Assembly (NCBI RefSeq): GCF_001680005.1
Contig: NC_033567.1
Location: 1,860,001-1,924,000 of the forward strand
Length of the DNA: 64,000 nucleotides
Source: Plasmodium coatneyi
Lineage: Eukaryota; Apicomplexa; Aconoidasida; Haemosporida; Plasmodiidae
Direction: 5' to 3'
The notes below the pieces were generated by a model. The model made no database searches. It saw nothing but the letters and a program-made list of their open reading frames with translations, and had not been told where the DNA came from. Numbering within the stretch: position 1 is the first letter of the stretch; the number at the start of each line of letters is the position of its first letter. A program made the position numbers and the translations under genes. Of this stretch, positions 1 to 11,500 are shown piece by piece.

Positions 1-3000
1 CCTGCTGACCACCCTGTCGTACACATGTCTTTTCAAAAAACCAAACTTCTTCTCGTCAGACGACTGAAAGGGTATTCCACACCCCACGCACATGTCCCTA
101 CTCAACTTCACTTCCACCCTCATGCTTTTAAAAAAGTCATCTATCTTTTTCTTTTCCTCGTCTTCCTTCTGGTCCTTCTTTCCTACATGTTCTTGCGTAT
201 CCACTCCTCCTCTCTCATCAAGCCGATCTAACCGATTTGCTTCCTCATTTAAGTTCTTCCCCTGTAGTATGTCTTTAATTTTCCTTTCGATTTCTTTATC
301 ATCTAAATCGCTCAGTTCTGTTTCATCTGCCTGGTCACTCTCCGACACTTCGCCCTCCTCCCCGACTGCCTGTTGTTTCCCCTTGGACTTCCCCTTCAAT
401 TGGCCCTTCAGCTGCTTAAACGCTTCTTCATAGTTTACCACGCTTATATTTTTTTTTACACTTTCTTGTGCTTTTTCTAAACTTAAAAAGTCGTTTACTT
501 GCTTCTGCCTTTCCAGCATTTTTTCCAAATAATTTTTGCTTTTCTCATGGTTCCTATTTTGTTGCCGTTTTAGTTGTTCTTCCACTTTGTTGGTCACTTC
601 GCCTTCCCCACGTACCTCCATAATCTTGTCTATATTTTCAAAGCGCAGCAAATCTTTATCCATTTCGTCGCTAAAAGGGTCATCCCCCTCCATATCAGTG
701 CTCACCAAATCAGCTTCACCGAGGTGTTTTTTTTTTTTCTTCTTCTTCTTTCCTTCTTTTCTTTCCTTTTTTTTCGAACTTTCCTCGGCACTTGCCTTTG
801 CATCAAGGGGAAGCGCTCTCTCTATGGATGGTGGCAGACGGGTGATCCCCTTTCTTCCTTGCGGTTCGAAAATGTTTCTCTCCCTAACGGTCCGCAAGGC
901 ACTTCCCCTCCTGTTACTGCCTGAAAAGCTATCATAATGGCAAAACAATTTAAAATTCCTTTCTCCTCCTTTGAGTCCACCACCGCTGTTTAGAAAAATC
1001 GTATGGTACCTACTCTCCACAATACACCTGTGCACAATTCTGTTAAAGTTGAAGAACTCGTCTTCCTCGTCGAACGTGTAATTTTTTAAAAACTCCTCAC
1101 CCGACACGAAGGACAGTTCTTCCTTTATTCTGTTCAAGCGACTCAGTATGCTTACACTTAAGTTCGAATTGTCGCACCGCATCTTTTTTATTAAATCCTC
1201 ATAGCCGTTAATTTCTTTCCTATTGTTGATGAACAGTTTGGCCTTAAAAGAAATATAGTCGTTGTTTGAAAAGTCTCCTCCCAGCAAGTCATAAATATTT
1301 CCATTTGTCTTATCATCCTTCGCGTGTACCACTTGTCTGTACTGCTCGCTATCGATTAGTACGTCATCCGTCTTGTCATCCGTCTGACCATCCCCCACAA
1401 CGTAATTGCGAAAAAAGTTTAATTTCATTTTTGCACTTTGCATATTCTCTCCACCTTTTTTTTCCTCCTGCTGCACCCCACACATGTGCCTCACTTCCAC
1501 CTTGTTCAACTCGTAGCAGTGTAAGTCTTCTTCCCATACCTTCAGGTAGCCATACAGCAGAGGGTAAGCATCAATTTCGCTCACCCCCTTTTGCGCCACA
1601 ACTGAGTTATTCATTTCCCTAATGAGGCTCTGCTTTCGTGCAAAACGTTTCTTGTACGGCATCTCATACAGTTCCTCAAAATTTACATCTTCCAGTAGTT
1701 GCTTGAAAGGGCCTCCTCTGATCAAGTCGCTGTCGGATGAAACCTCCCCACCGATGACACGACTGCACATTTTTTTTAATCCTTCTCCTACATCATGTGG
1801 TGATTTCGTTCCCACCTTCTGGTACGCTATAACACCTATGTCCGTCCTAAATTGGCACTCATACTTATTATCGTACACGAATTTTATCAGGACAATACTC
1901 CCCTGGGGATCCCCCCCTGCGTCGACAGTTGCATCTTCCACCGACGCGTCACCCTTTGTCTCCATCTCTGCTTCCTTCCCTATCAACGCGTAGGAAATTC
2001 CATTCAGGAATTCCACACCACCCCTTTTCGCACTTCCCCCCTGTTGGTTGTGTTCCTCTTTCCCATCGAATTCTTCCTGCCTCCGCTCATACCCTTCCCC
2101 CGAGAAATTTTTGTGTCCTCCGTCTCCATCGTTTTCACTCCCCCTGTTTGTACTTCCAGCGGAATCTTCAACTCCAGGGTCACCGCCCCTGTCGATACTG
2201 CCCCCACTGCTGCTATCCCCGTCTGGGGTATCCCCATCTGGTGGGTCCATGTCCGGTCCGTCCCCCAGATCAATCCCCAAATGATCTTCATCCATTCCTC
2301 CACTATTTTTCACCCCGTTGATAACGCTGCCATTTTTCCTGTTCTTTTTTTTTTTCTTTTTCGTTGCCCCCCCTGAGGGTACCTCCCCGTCGTACAGAAT
2401 ATTTTCCACCTCTTTCACTCCCTTGCTCTCCTCCAAGTTACCCAGACCATCCATATATTCGTCAAAAGACATGGAGCTATTCCTCACATGAACTTTTTTC
2501 TTCCGCAAATTTTTTTCCTCGTGTTCGACAAACTTCTGTAGTTCCATCACGTTTGCTTTTTCTTGGCACTTATCAAACAGGGCCTCATTTAGCTTATCGT
2601 AAATTTTCTGTATATCTATCTTATTCTTTATAAAAACTTTTTCAAATGTTTTTTTTCCAAAAAAAAGATCGATATAAGGTTCTATATGCTTAATTTCCAT
2701 TGTATTGTATTCCATCATTTTTATGTACTCGTCCAATTTTTCATTTTCTTCCTTTGTGTTCTTATTGTCGATATTTATGTTGACTTCTTCCTCCGTTTCT
2801 TCGTATAGGCTTCCATTTAGGGATCCTCCTAAATTAACTTGGCCTAGATTATTCTCTCCCCCACCAGTGTCATTGAGGATGCCTTTCCCCTTGAACTTCC
2901 TCCTGTTAAATTCCTTCTTCTCCTTTTTCCTCTTCTTCTTAACCTCCTCATTCACGTCATACTCAAAGTTCACCAGTTTTAGGATATTCATAAGGCTATA

Positions 3001-3591
3001 GTCAAAGGGGTACTCAAAATCCTCGGTCTTTTTTTCCTCCTTTATTTTTAAAAACTCTATAACTATGTTTGTGCAGATGCAGGCTAAGATGGAGATCAGC
3101 TCGCTCTTCTTCAGCCGGCTCCGTTCGTCGAAATTTTCTTTAAAAGCCTTTTCAAAGCTGTCAGAGAAGAGTTTGCTTATGCGTCTTCTGCGTGTGCAGT
3201 CACCTCCATCGAGGTTGCTCAGATGGGTGTCACCACCGACCATTCCACCAACCGTTACAACGCCACTGTTCCCCCCCCGTGGAAAAAGGACCGCCCCCCC
3301 ATTTGACTTAAAAAAACACCTTGTAGAAGAACAGCCCCCCTTTGTCCTAACCCACCTGTGCACACCCCTCCTCCCGGCTGCACATATTCTCTCGGGAAAA
3401 TAAAACACACCCCTTTTTCTGTTGCGCTGTAATTTCACCACCTTCTTCTCGTCATTCTTGCTAAAATCTTTTATGTGCGAATTCACGAAGAACACATTTC
3501 CAAAATATTTATTCTTTAAAATGTAGGAATGACATTTTGTGCAGGTGATGAAAACATGAACGAGGAAAAATACAGCTGACTTCAAAAACAT
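1..3591 (-). CDS. YqeH-like (circularly permuted GTPase family) protein, secreted/apicoplast leader, 5' part only
   Basis: One frame stays open on the minus strand from an ATG at 3591 to the left window edge (1197 codons), so the gene is cut off at its 3' end. It starts with a hydrophobic stretch of about 20 residues (FLKSAVFFLVHVFITC), a likely signal peptide, followed by a basic region, as in apicoplast-targeted proteins. The middle is long and poorly conserved, with Lys/Glu- and Gly/Asp-rich low complexity. Near the window edge, at residues 1168-1172, is CVGCG followed by IPFQSSDEKKFG. This matches the zinc-finger pattern (CxGCG, then Q and a D-x-K-x-x-G turn) that opens the YqeH/BPG2/NOA1 GTPases, which act in assembly of the small organellar ribosomal subunit. 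The permuted GTPase domain would follow to the left of the window and cannot be seen. The reading frame and leader are solid. The family call rests on the zinc-finger motif alone. Confidence 0.7.
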   Translation of the reverse strand, partial: MFLKSAVFFLVHVFITCTKCHSYILKNKYFGNVFFVNSHIKDFSKNDEKKVVKLQRNRKRGVFYFPERICAAGRRGVHRWVRTKGGCSSTRCFFKSNGGAVLFPRGGNSGVVTVGGMVGGDTHLSNLDGGDCTRRRRISKLFSDSFEKAFKENFDERSRLKKSELISILACICTNIVIEFLKIKEEKKTEDFEYPFDYSLMNILKLVNFEYDVNEEVKKKRKKEKKEFNRRKFKGKGILNDTGGGENNLGQVNLGGSLNGSLYEETEEEVNINIDNKNTKEENEKLDEYIKMMEYNTMEIKHIEPYIDLFFGKKTFEKVFIKNKIDIQKIYDKLNEALFDKCQEKANVMELQKFVEHEEKNLRKKKVHVRNSSMSFDEYMDGLGNLEESKGVKEVENILYDGEVPSGGATKKKKKKNRKNGSVINGVKNSGGMDEDHLGIDLGDGPDMDPPDGDTPDGDSSSGGSIDRGGDPGVEDSAGSTNRGSENDGDGGHKNFSGEGYERRQEEFDGKEEHNQQGGSAKRGGVEFLNGISYALIGKEAEMETKGDASVEDATVDAGGDPQGSIVLIKFVYDNKYECQFRTDIGVIAYQKVGTKSPHDVGEGLKKMCSRVIGGEVSSDSDLIRGGPFKQLLEDVNFEELYEMPYKKRFARKQSLIREMNNSVVAQKGVSEIDAYPLLYGYLKVWEEDLHCYELNKVEVRHMCGVQQEEKKGGENMQSAKMKLNFFRNYVVGDGQTDDKTDDVLIDSEQYRQVVHAKDDKTNGNIYDLLGGDFSNNDYISFKAKLFINNRKEINGYEDLIKKMRCDNSNLSVSILSRLNRIKEELSFVSGEEFLKNYTFDEEDEFFNFNRIVHRCIVESRYHTIFLNSGGGLKGGERNFKLFCHYDSFSGSNRRGSALRTVRERNIFEPQGRKGITRLPPSIERALPLDAKASAEESSKKKERKEGKKKKKKKKHLGEADLVSTDMEGDDPFSDEMDKDLLRFENIDKIMEVRGEGEVTNKVEEQLKRQQNRNHEKSKNYLEKMLERQKQVNDFLSLEKAQESVKKNISVVNYEEAFKQLKGQLKGKSKGKQQAVGEEGEVSESDQADETELSDLDDKEIERKIKDILQGKNLNEEANRLDRLDERGGVDTQEHVGKKDQKEDEEKKKIDDFFKSMRVEVKLSRDMCVGCGIPFQSSDEKKFGFLKRHVYDRVVSR

Positions 3592-4156
3592 TTTTCTCTT
3601 CCTCTCTGTGCAGACGAATTTTCACCAAGGGGGAAAAAAAAAAACATACGAACAGGAGCCGGTTGCCTTTTTTCCCTCCATCTCATTTGTTCATCTTTAT
3701 CGTGTGCTCCTTCAGTTTATCCCCATTTTGCTCCTTTAATGATGTAAATTCTCATCCTTACATTACACCCATTATCTGATGCTTCCCATTTATGTGCCTC
3801 CACGACGTGCTACCCATGGATGCGAAAAAAAATGTGCCCTACTATAACCACGCACGAATTGGCTTGCCGCTTCTTGCTCCCAAAGGATCCTGTAACGGCG
3901 CAGCAAAAGAAGAATACGAATTTTCCCACCAAAAAAAAAAAAAAAAAAATTTCAAAGGCAAAAGCAAAAGCAAAAGCGCGATGAAGGAAAAGAAAAATGA
4001 CTCACCCTTCCAGCCAACTTTTTCCCCTTCATTCACGCCAAACTGAAAACAAAAAGGAAAAAGCATAAAATGCAAAAAAAAATGCCAAAAATGTGAAGCG
4101 GCGCAAAACACAAAGCCAAATCGCTAAACGCGTGACGAACAGGCAAGAATAATAAA
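3592..4156. promoter_or_regulatory. Divergent intergenic region between the YqeH-like and PRCC-like genes
   Basis: This 565-base AT-rich spacer lies between two head-to-head genes and must hold both 5' untranslated regions and promoters. Poly-A runs occur at 3636-3647 and 3931-3948. No core element can be named with confidence, and the short frames here have no coding character. Confidence 0.5.
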
Positions 4157-5404
4157 ATGAAGCGCGATGGGAAGGAAGGGACGAAGGAAAATCCTGACCA
4201 CCTGCAAAAATGCCAAATGGTGACACAGAACTACCACGAAAAAGGGGCAAATGAGGAAGAAAAACAAAAGAGGCAAAACAAACACGAAGAGAAAATGGAA
4301 AAATTTACCAAAAACGAACAAATTCCCTTTGATGAATTGTCCACTTCCCGGGGAAACACCAACAATGCCGAATCGAAGCGGAATCTGCAGAACCTCCTGG
4401 GGTCATACTACTCCAGTGATGAAGAAAGCGAAGGGGAGTCCCAACAGGAACAGGACCTCACTCAGGAAGGTGCCACTTCCCAAACGGGCAAACATCAGGT
4501 GGACAATCAAAGCGATAGCGACGCTGAGGGTGGGGATAACACTGATAGTATTAGTGATAGTCTTTCCGATGAGGAAGGTGAAGCGTGCCAGGGAAAGAAA
4601 CAAACTGAACAAAGTACAGGCAATCACGGGAAGACGATAAAGGAAAAGGAGGAAGAACCCCCCCTACCGATGGGAAGTAATCCCCACGGAGAAGAAACCA
4701 AAACGAATTACGAAGAGGAAGAACCAGCCAGCCAACTCCAGAATGATAAAAAAAAAAGACGCACTTCCCCCCCGTTACCGAATAAGTGGCAAAAAACAAG
4801 TCACACCGCAAGTGAAAATAAATCCGCGCACACTGTTGGAAAAATTAATTACAATGTGAAAAATTCGCAAAGTTCATTCCATAGGGGATATAACGTAAAT
4901 CCCAATTGGGGAACCAACCCTACGCAAACAAACTATCACCAACCCCCATTGGACAGTAAAAGCTTTTTTCATAATGCCCATTCAGGTGCAGGCAGGCAGT
5001 ACCCATATGATGTAAATAGCCAATATTTGTATAACTGCGGCGCACCTATCCATCCGAAGGGAAACCTAAACAACCTGTCCCTCACCAACTTTGGCTACTC
5101 AACAAAAAAAGAAATTAACGTGGATCTGCAGAACATCCCTGTGATAGATCAGAGACAAATTCTGAGGGACTGGAAACCCACCATCCCAGAGGAAAAAAAA
5201 AAAAGTCAGAAATATGATATAAAAACCAAGGTGTACAATGCGGCGAGCAACACCTTCGATAAGGTAATCATTCACGGGAATAAACAGAAGCGAAAACATC
5301 AGATAAACTGGCTAGCAAAAGAAGCTGTGGAAAAGGAATATGAAATTTTGCAAAAAACAAATTACAGCAAAAGAAGGACCACAAACGATAAATATGGGTG
5401 GTAA
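4157..5404 (+). CDS. PRCC-like (proline-rich mitotic checkpoint/splicing-associated) nuclear protein
   Basis: Single-exon gene of 415 residues beginning at the ATG at 4157. The first 230 residues are acidic, Ser/Glu/Gln-rich and probably disordered, including a DSDAEGGDNTDSISDSLSDE stretch. The conserved part is the last 95 residues: NIPVIDQRQILRDW, then KQKRKHQINWLAKEAVEKE and a terminal NDKYGW. A 'K-x-x-H-Q-I-x-x-L-A' segment followed by a final KYGF/W is the hallmark I recall for the PRCC family, which associates with spliceosomal and mRNA-processing complexes in other eukaryotes. It is transcribed divergently from the YqeH-like gene. No signal peptide or membrane segment is visible, so a nuclear location is inferred. 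The family assignment is from motif recognition only. Confidence 0.65.
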   Translation: MKRDGKEGTKENPDHLQKCQMVTQNYHEKGANEEEKQKRQNKHEEKMEKFTKNEQIPFDELSTSRGNTNNAESKRNLQNLLGSYYSSDEESEGESQQEQDLTQEGATSQTGKHQVDNQSDSDAEGGDNTDSISDSLSDEEGEACQGKKQTEQSTGNHGKTIKEKEEEPPLPMGSNPHGEETKTNYEEEEPASQLQNDKKKRRTSPPLPNKWQKTSHTASENKSAHTVGKINYNVKNSQSSFHRGYNVNPNWGTNPTQTNYHQPPLDSKSFFHNAHSGAGRQYPYDVNSQYLYNCGAPIHPKGNLNNLSLTNFGYSTKKEINVDLQNIPVIDQRQILRDWKPTIPEEKKKSQKYDIKTKVYNAASNTFDKVIIHGNKQKRKHQINWLAKEAVEKEYEILQKTNYSKRRTTNDKYGW

Positions 5405-5890
5405 AAAGTGGGATGCTCTCTCATTCATTTGTATTTTTATGTGTACACTTTTTTTTGGTAACAATATTCCCTTTTCACCCGTATCCCTTTTTTTGTGATT
5501 CGTCTGATGTGCCCGTTTTGGCATTGCCACGTGGCCATCTGTGTCCTGCTCCCCATGGGAGAACTACCCCCTTTTTTTTAGTAAACCTTTTTTTTTTCCT
5601 TTCATTTTTAAGTTTTAAAAATTGAAAAAGTTTTCACTTGAGGGTGAATGCCACACGGGTGGGACACACCGTAAAGTCTTTACATAACTAAGCACAAGAG
5701 CAAAGTTAGACTGTGTTCACCAGCCAATGGAGTGGCAATTTTGTCTAGGTAAAGATGCAACCAATTATACATCCGCATAAATAGTATATCGGTTATTCCT
5801 TTTTGCGAAAAAAAATGCATTAAAAAAAAAAAAAAAAAAAAAGCATCCCTACTATGCACCTCTTATACATTCTTAAAATGAAGAAACAAA
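5405..5890. other. Convergent 3' intergenic spacer
   Basis: A 486-base spacer between the tail-to-tail PRCC-like and CxxC-protein genes. It contains a T-rich stretch (5571-5625) and an A20 run at about 5822-5841, presumably 3' untranslated sequence. No gene is seen. Confidence 0.6.
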
Positions 5891-6424
5891 TTATTCCTCC
5901 TGTGAGTCCTCCGAATCACCATCACCTCCTTCAACTTTCTCTATCAAATGTTTGTAAAATTTAATAATTTCATCCGATTCGTACATAATACAATCGTCTA
6001 TTCCCAGAGCTGGTACTTGAACTTTTCCTCCTTTCTCTTTCAGTTCTGAGAAGAAAATGCTTCTATTAATGGAACTTCCGTTGTGAATATTTTTCATTAA
6101 AACGACAATTGGCTTTTCCGTCTTGATTAACTCTTCCACATTACTATCCTCATGAAATTTAATAATTTCTACATTTTCGTTGTCCTTTATAGCATCGGTA
6201 ACCTTCGAACAGTAGGCACATATGGAGCTGTGGTAAATATAGGTCACGTATTGGCTCTTCACTGGTTCTGCATCTATCTTCGTTATTAGGTCCTTCGCGC
6301 TGCTAATCACTTGCAGCTTCTGTTCTGAGTTACCACCGGTCATGCCATTTTTATGCTGAGCGCCACTAAATCCTAGGAAGGAAAAAACTATAGCCAAAAG
6401 GAGAAACACGTTCATTTTCATCAT
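5891..6424 (-). CDS. Secreted thioredoxin/glutaredoxin-like protein with a CAYC motif
   Basis: Single-exon, 177 residues, ATG at 6424. A clear signal peptide (MNVFLLLAIVFSFLGFSGA) suggests export or an endomembrane/apicoplast location. A thioredoxin-like arrangement follows: a beta strand (QYVTYIYHSS), then C69-A-Y-C72 at the start of a helix, a further strand (PIVVLMKN), and the segment VPALGIDD, which occupies the place of the cis-proline loop and substrate face. A C-terminal helix (EIIKFYKHLIEK) is followed by an acidic tail. The usual Trp before the first cysteine (WCGPC) is absent, so it is closer to glutaredoxin-type or atypical thioredoxins than to a classical thioredoxin. A role in disulfide exchange is inferred. 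The specific orthologue is not recognised. Confidence 0.75.
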   Translation of the reverse strand: MMKMNVFLLLAIVFSFLGFSGAQHKNGMTGGNSEQKLQVISSAKDLITKIDAEPVKSQYVTYIYHSSICAYCSKVTDAIKDNENVEIIKFHEDSNVEELIKTEKPIVVLMKNIHNGSSINRSIFFSELKEKGGKVQVPALGIDDCIMYESDEIIKFYKHLIEKVEGGDGDSEDSQEE

Positions 6425-8509
6425 TCTCTCTTAATAATAAAGTGAGTAAATAAAAAAAAGGGAAAGTTCTCGCTAATGCGATAAACGCCTCAATAAAGGA
6501 GCGAATAAACTATAAATAAACTGTGGTCAAAAAAAAAAAAAAAAAAACTTATATAAATAGCTATAGACTAATTCGCGCTCTGAATTCTTAAATCTAGTGC
6601 GAGTGAAACTTAGTTTAATTTTTTTTTTATAACAATTAATTAGTTTTTTTTATTTTTGCAAAGGCTCCCTAAAGTTAGCTTTATTAGTTAACTCTGATGT
6701 TTTTTTAATGCTATAGTACTTTTTTAATCATGGTTAAATTTTTAACGTTCGCAAAATTTTTAACACGTTGACCAATTTTGGCCTCTTAATTTTTAATATT
6801 TTTTCTTTCGTGAGAATTTTCACGTACCAAATGTATACACTTACTAACTCACGTGTACCTCCCTGTGCGTTCACCTAAACCCCGACATGTATATACACTA
6901 TAGACCGATTCCGCATCTAAAAACTGCGCACCTAACCGCCCCCATAAATCGGTATACACAAAAACGAGTGATGACATAACAAAGCGGAGAGTAGGAGCCA
7001 GTGCGTGCACATGCAAAATTACTAATGAGCATATAACTACTTAAAACTTCATACATCTACACGAATATCTACGTGCTTATCTACGTACATATCCACATAC
7101 GCGTGCACTCGTGTGTTAAGTTTACCCGGCCGCTTGACTTCCTTGACGCAGAGGGATCGCACCGAATAGAAAACAAAAAAAAGGTAGTACACCCAAAGTC
7201 CCATATCCTCTCCTTTGTGTGATTTAATTAGCTTCTCGGAAAAATGAAAAAAAAATAAAACAATTTTTATAGTCGATTTAAAATTCAACATTAGCCTATT
7301 CTAAGAAATCGAAAAAGGGCCGCCAAGTAAAGATTCGAGCTGCTTCACCGGAATGTGCGACATGTAAGAAAAGGCAGAGAACCAACCAAAAGAAAAAAAA
7401 AAAAAAAAATTCAAGTAACGTAAAATAAGGTGATAAATGTGCGCACAGAGAAACGCAAAAAAAATGCCAAATGCAAAATTGGCGAAGCGCCGAAACAGTT
7501 GCCCACACTAAAATAAGGTCCCCCCAGGTGAACCTGAACAAGGAAAAAAAAAAAATGTTCACCTCATAAATTCACTTATATAAAAACATATAGCTTCTGC
7601 TATGCACAAAAAATTTAGCCCCCTCGATGGGGTGCGATTCATCAATAGCGAAAAAAAAAAAAGCGTAACATTTCTTTGTGTATGCAATGCATGTATACTG
7701 AGGGAAGCGCACAAATTATATTACCTACAGTTGCAGCTTTTCAAATGCTTCCCTTTTGGATGCGCATTTTTTTCTCTCTCCTTCAATCAGGTTTAAGAAC
7801 GTGTGCCCATATATTCAACATGCATATCCGTTCATACGAAGCAATTTATTCTCCGTTGCATGTGCATGCATTTGTTTTTCACTTTTAACGAGGCGGGGCA
7901 AGGAGCCTCCACAAAAGGCACCGCAAACCTTCGCAAAAGGAGGTCGTAATAACCCCCCGCAGTTACAAACAAACGCTACGAATTTTTCTTACAATGGGCG
8001 AATTCGAATATGCTCCCCTAAAATGTTCAAGCGGCGTTTTGCACATGCACACACTGGGCTATTGGTCAGTGCCCACCCACCTACAAAAGGGGTAGTCGTA
8101 GAGGCTGGCTAGCATGTACCGACTAACAGGTTAAAATGACGAAAACAAGGTGAAAAAAAGGCACATGCAGAAAAAAAAAAAAAGATGTAAAATGTATATG
8201 CATATTATTTGTACGTACAGGATGACGCTACCAGTGGGGGGTACCACAAGCACCATCATCCTGCCTGGTTGTAAAAAATCTAGGAAGAACAACAAAAAAA
8301 AAAAAAAAAAAGTCCTCTCGAAAACGTCGCATTTATAACACACTTCAAAAAAAGCTGCCACCTTTTACGAAAAGGAAATCTCCCTTTAGCAACTCCCTTT
8401 AAAATTTTTATACTTAACATAACACGGCGAACAAAATAGTACCACCTCCACTTCTATTTTCCCCCCGCATGTAGGGATATATTACTGTCGTTTGCTTAGT
8501 CCCATCGTA
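6425..8509. other. Intergenic region (promoter of the CxxC protein, 3' flank of the alveolin)
   Basis: About 2.1 kb without a credible gene. It is very AT-rich near 6550-6830, with poly-A runs (about 6530-6547, 7392-7409, 8293-8311). At 7050-7110 there are short near-repeats of a TA-CGT(A)-ATCTAC type. The small frames (for example 7049-7291 minus) lack conserved features and codon bias. Confidence 0.55.
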
Positions 8510-11500
8510 CTAAGATGATTCATTCTTCGAATTCATGACCGTCCCGCTGAACGAATAATTACTTCCCATCTCGTCTGCCAACTGGTTACTGAACCCATTG
8601 GAAAAGCCTCCTTCCCTGAACCTCTTGTCCTCGTCGCCCACATACTCTACCACGTACGCGCTGATCCCATCGGCTGAACACGCACTGGGACTCCTCGACC
8701 GGAGTGCACTCGTGCCGTTGTTCATGCTGCTCATCGTGTTCATGTTGCTCATGTTGCTCATGGTGTTTGAGTGGTTCATCTTGTTGGTGTGGCTACCAGT
8801 ATTGGCGTGACTGACTGTGTTGGCGTGACTGACTGTGTTGGCGTGGTTCAAGGAATTGGAATGGTTGATTGTGTTGGAATGGTTGATCGTGTTGGAGTGG
8901 TTGATCGTGTTGGAGTGGTTGATCGTGTTGGAGTGGTTGATCGTGTTGGAGTGGTTGATCGTGTTGGAGTGGTTGATCGTGTTGGAGTGGTTCGTGCTGC
9001 CCATAGGACGCATACGTCTGTCACTACCCCCACTAACATACTGAGGCACATTCGCACGAGCATTGGATTGGTATCTCCTTAGACTTTCGCCACCCCAAAA
9101 ATTGCTTCCCACATTAGTTGCTACCTCACCTCCTTGCCCGTTTGCAACCCCCCTCCTTTCGTACACCGGGTTGCTACTGGCTAAACCGCGATGGAAGTTC
9201 GAGCTGTGTGCAAGACCCCCTGGTAGGTCGTTACTGCCTCTTCCATCCTTTCTCCCCGTGTCGCAATTCGCGTTGTACATCGAAATGGGCGCTGTGAAAT
9301 TTGGGTGCTGCACCCCCTGCTGGTTAGACGTACTGGGTAAACCCCCCGTGCCGACAAACGGAGCGTTCAATCCGTTCAACCCATTCGCCCCATTTGGGAG
9401 GCCCACACCGTTTGAGTAAAAGTCGACCCCATACGGCGCGTTCATGTTGGGCACATTCACGTTAGCGTTCGCACCACTGTTCAGGCTTTTCGTAAAGTGC
9501 AACCCGCCAGGACGGCCAGCACCCCCACCACAGGCGATTCTACCTCCGATATTGCCACAGCCTATGCTACCCCCTATGTTGTCCACGCTGACGGACCGCT
9601 CCAAGTTGAAGTTGCCCCCGTTCACCAAGTTGAAGAGCTCATTCCGCTTGGCCGGGTCGAATGCATTCAGGTCCAGCTTCCTGGCATACACGGAACACCT
9701 ACCGTTGGTCATCCCATTCTGCACATCCTTACGCACCACCGTGTCGTGCGTAACTATGTAAGGCTTATGAATGGGTATTTCGATCACCTTCTTGCCCCCA
9801 TATTTGTAAACAGGCTTCACCCTCCTAGACACCGGCACAACTACCGGGTGGTCCACGTACTTGTTTATATAGAACGGCTTGTCTATCACCTTTATCTTTG
9901 GAACCCTCACAGGGACAGGAATGTCAATCACCTTGGGGATCGTCTTAACAAGTTCCACCGTCTCAATTTTAGGCACGTAACGTATCTTCTCGATAGGAAC
10001 ATCACGGTACTTTATAATGGGCACATAATTGGGCTGTTCTATAATTTTCCGAACGGGTACCTTAACCTTTCTGATCACCTCATGTGGAATTTCTACAATT
10101 TTCTTCACCGGCACAGTTTTTATTACCTCCCCTATATCGTCATAGCTTTCGTATTTGTTCACTATTTTTACGACAGGCACTTCAATATACTTGGGGATAA
10201 TTTTCGTCTCAATCTTATTCTTATAAATTATCCGCTCCTTTATTTCTGGCTTCTCTACAATCTTTACCACTTCTTGCAGTTCTGGCACTTCTACAATTTT
10301 GTCCTGGAAATGGAACTCAGGCACCTCTATTTTGGTTTCTACGTACTTATTGATAGGCTTCTTAACGACCTTTTGCACTTCTTTAACCTCATATTTATTT
10401 ATGTACTTATTAACCTTATGCACCACGGGAACTTCCACAATTTTTTCTACTATCTCTACTTCCCTATATTTCGGTATCTTAATCGTATCAAATCCTTCAT
10501 GTACAATTCGCTTGTCCACAACGTGAGAGGTGTGTGTTGCGCGTGAATAGTCTGTGTGCGATGTGACCTCCTCACACATGGACACCTCATTCTTTACTTT
10601 CTCACTTTCGATCACCTCGTTTGCCTTCACTACATTGTCCAAGCTAGCAAGGACACCATTCTCCTCTGCGGTGCTACCCTTAAAACTGTACTCCCCATAG
10701 TTTGGAAATTCTGCCGTTTTGAACTTCAACACGTCGTCTCCATTTGGCAAACCACCCGTCGTGCTGCTTCCAGTCGCAGATACGGATGCAGGTGCTGGCT
10801 CACCTACCAATGGTGATGTCAATGGTGATGCCAATGCTGAGGCGCCATTCCCACTGGCGGACTCACCACCAAACGTGTCGTACACGTTCCTCCTACTCAA
10901 CAGAGGTCCCAAATGAACCCCTCCTACAAGGGACGCACTTTCACTAGCATTATTCACATAATAGGAAGTCTTGTCAGACAAATGGGTATCCCCCCTATTC
11001 TCATAATCCCCCAAGGTGCCTACTCTACTGCTGTCGTTACTGCCTATAGGTGTATGACTAGTGTACATATTTGTAAAGTCCATTTCATTTGCTACTTTGG
11101 AAGGGGGGAACCTTTCATTTGCCGCTGCTTTGTATACCTCCTCGTACTTCCCTAAGGGCTGTTCAATGTTGTTCGGATGTGTAAAGGGTAGGGTATATGT
11201 AGACTTCACACCTTCGCTGAAGGTTACGTTTTTCTGTTCATACGAGTTTAGGATATTTGGATTCAATCCCCCGTTAGTGCTGGGGTAGGCCCCGACGTAG
11301 TCACCCTGGTACGTTCCCCAATTGTTACCGTTGTACGTTCGCCAATTGTTACCTTGGTGCGTCCCCCAAGTGTCACCTCGGAATGTGCCTAAATTGCTAC
11401 TCGCGTACGCGTCGGCCCCCACGTGACTACCACCTTGCGTGTTCAATATATTCGTCGAAAAATGGTTCAATTCGCCGTTCGTGCTTGCGTCCACAAGGCT

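Noticed and set aside
9497..10546. Plus-strand 349-codon open frame
   Set aside because: It is the antisense shadow of the repetitive alveolin core. Its composition (Asn/His/Tyr/Phe-rich) mirrors the EVP/IVEK repeats.
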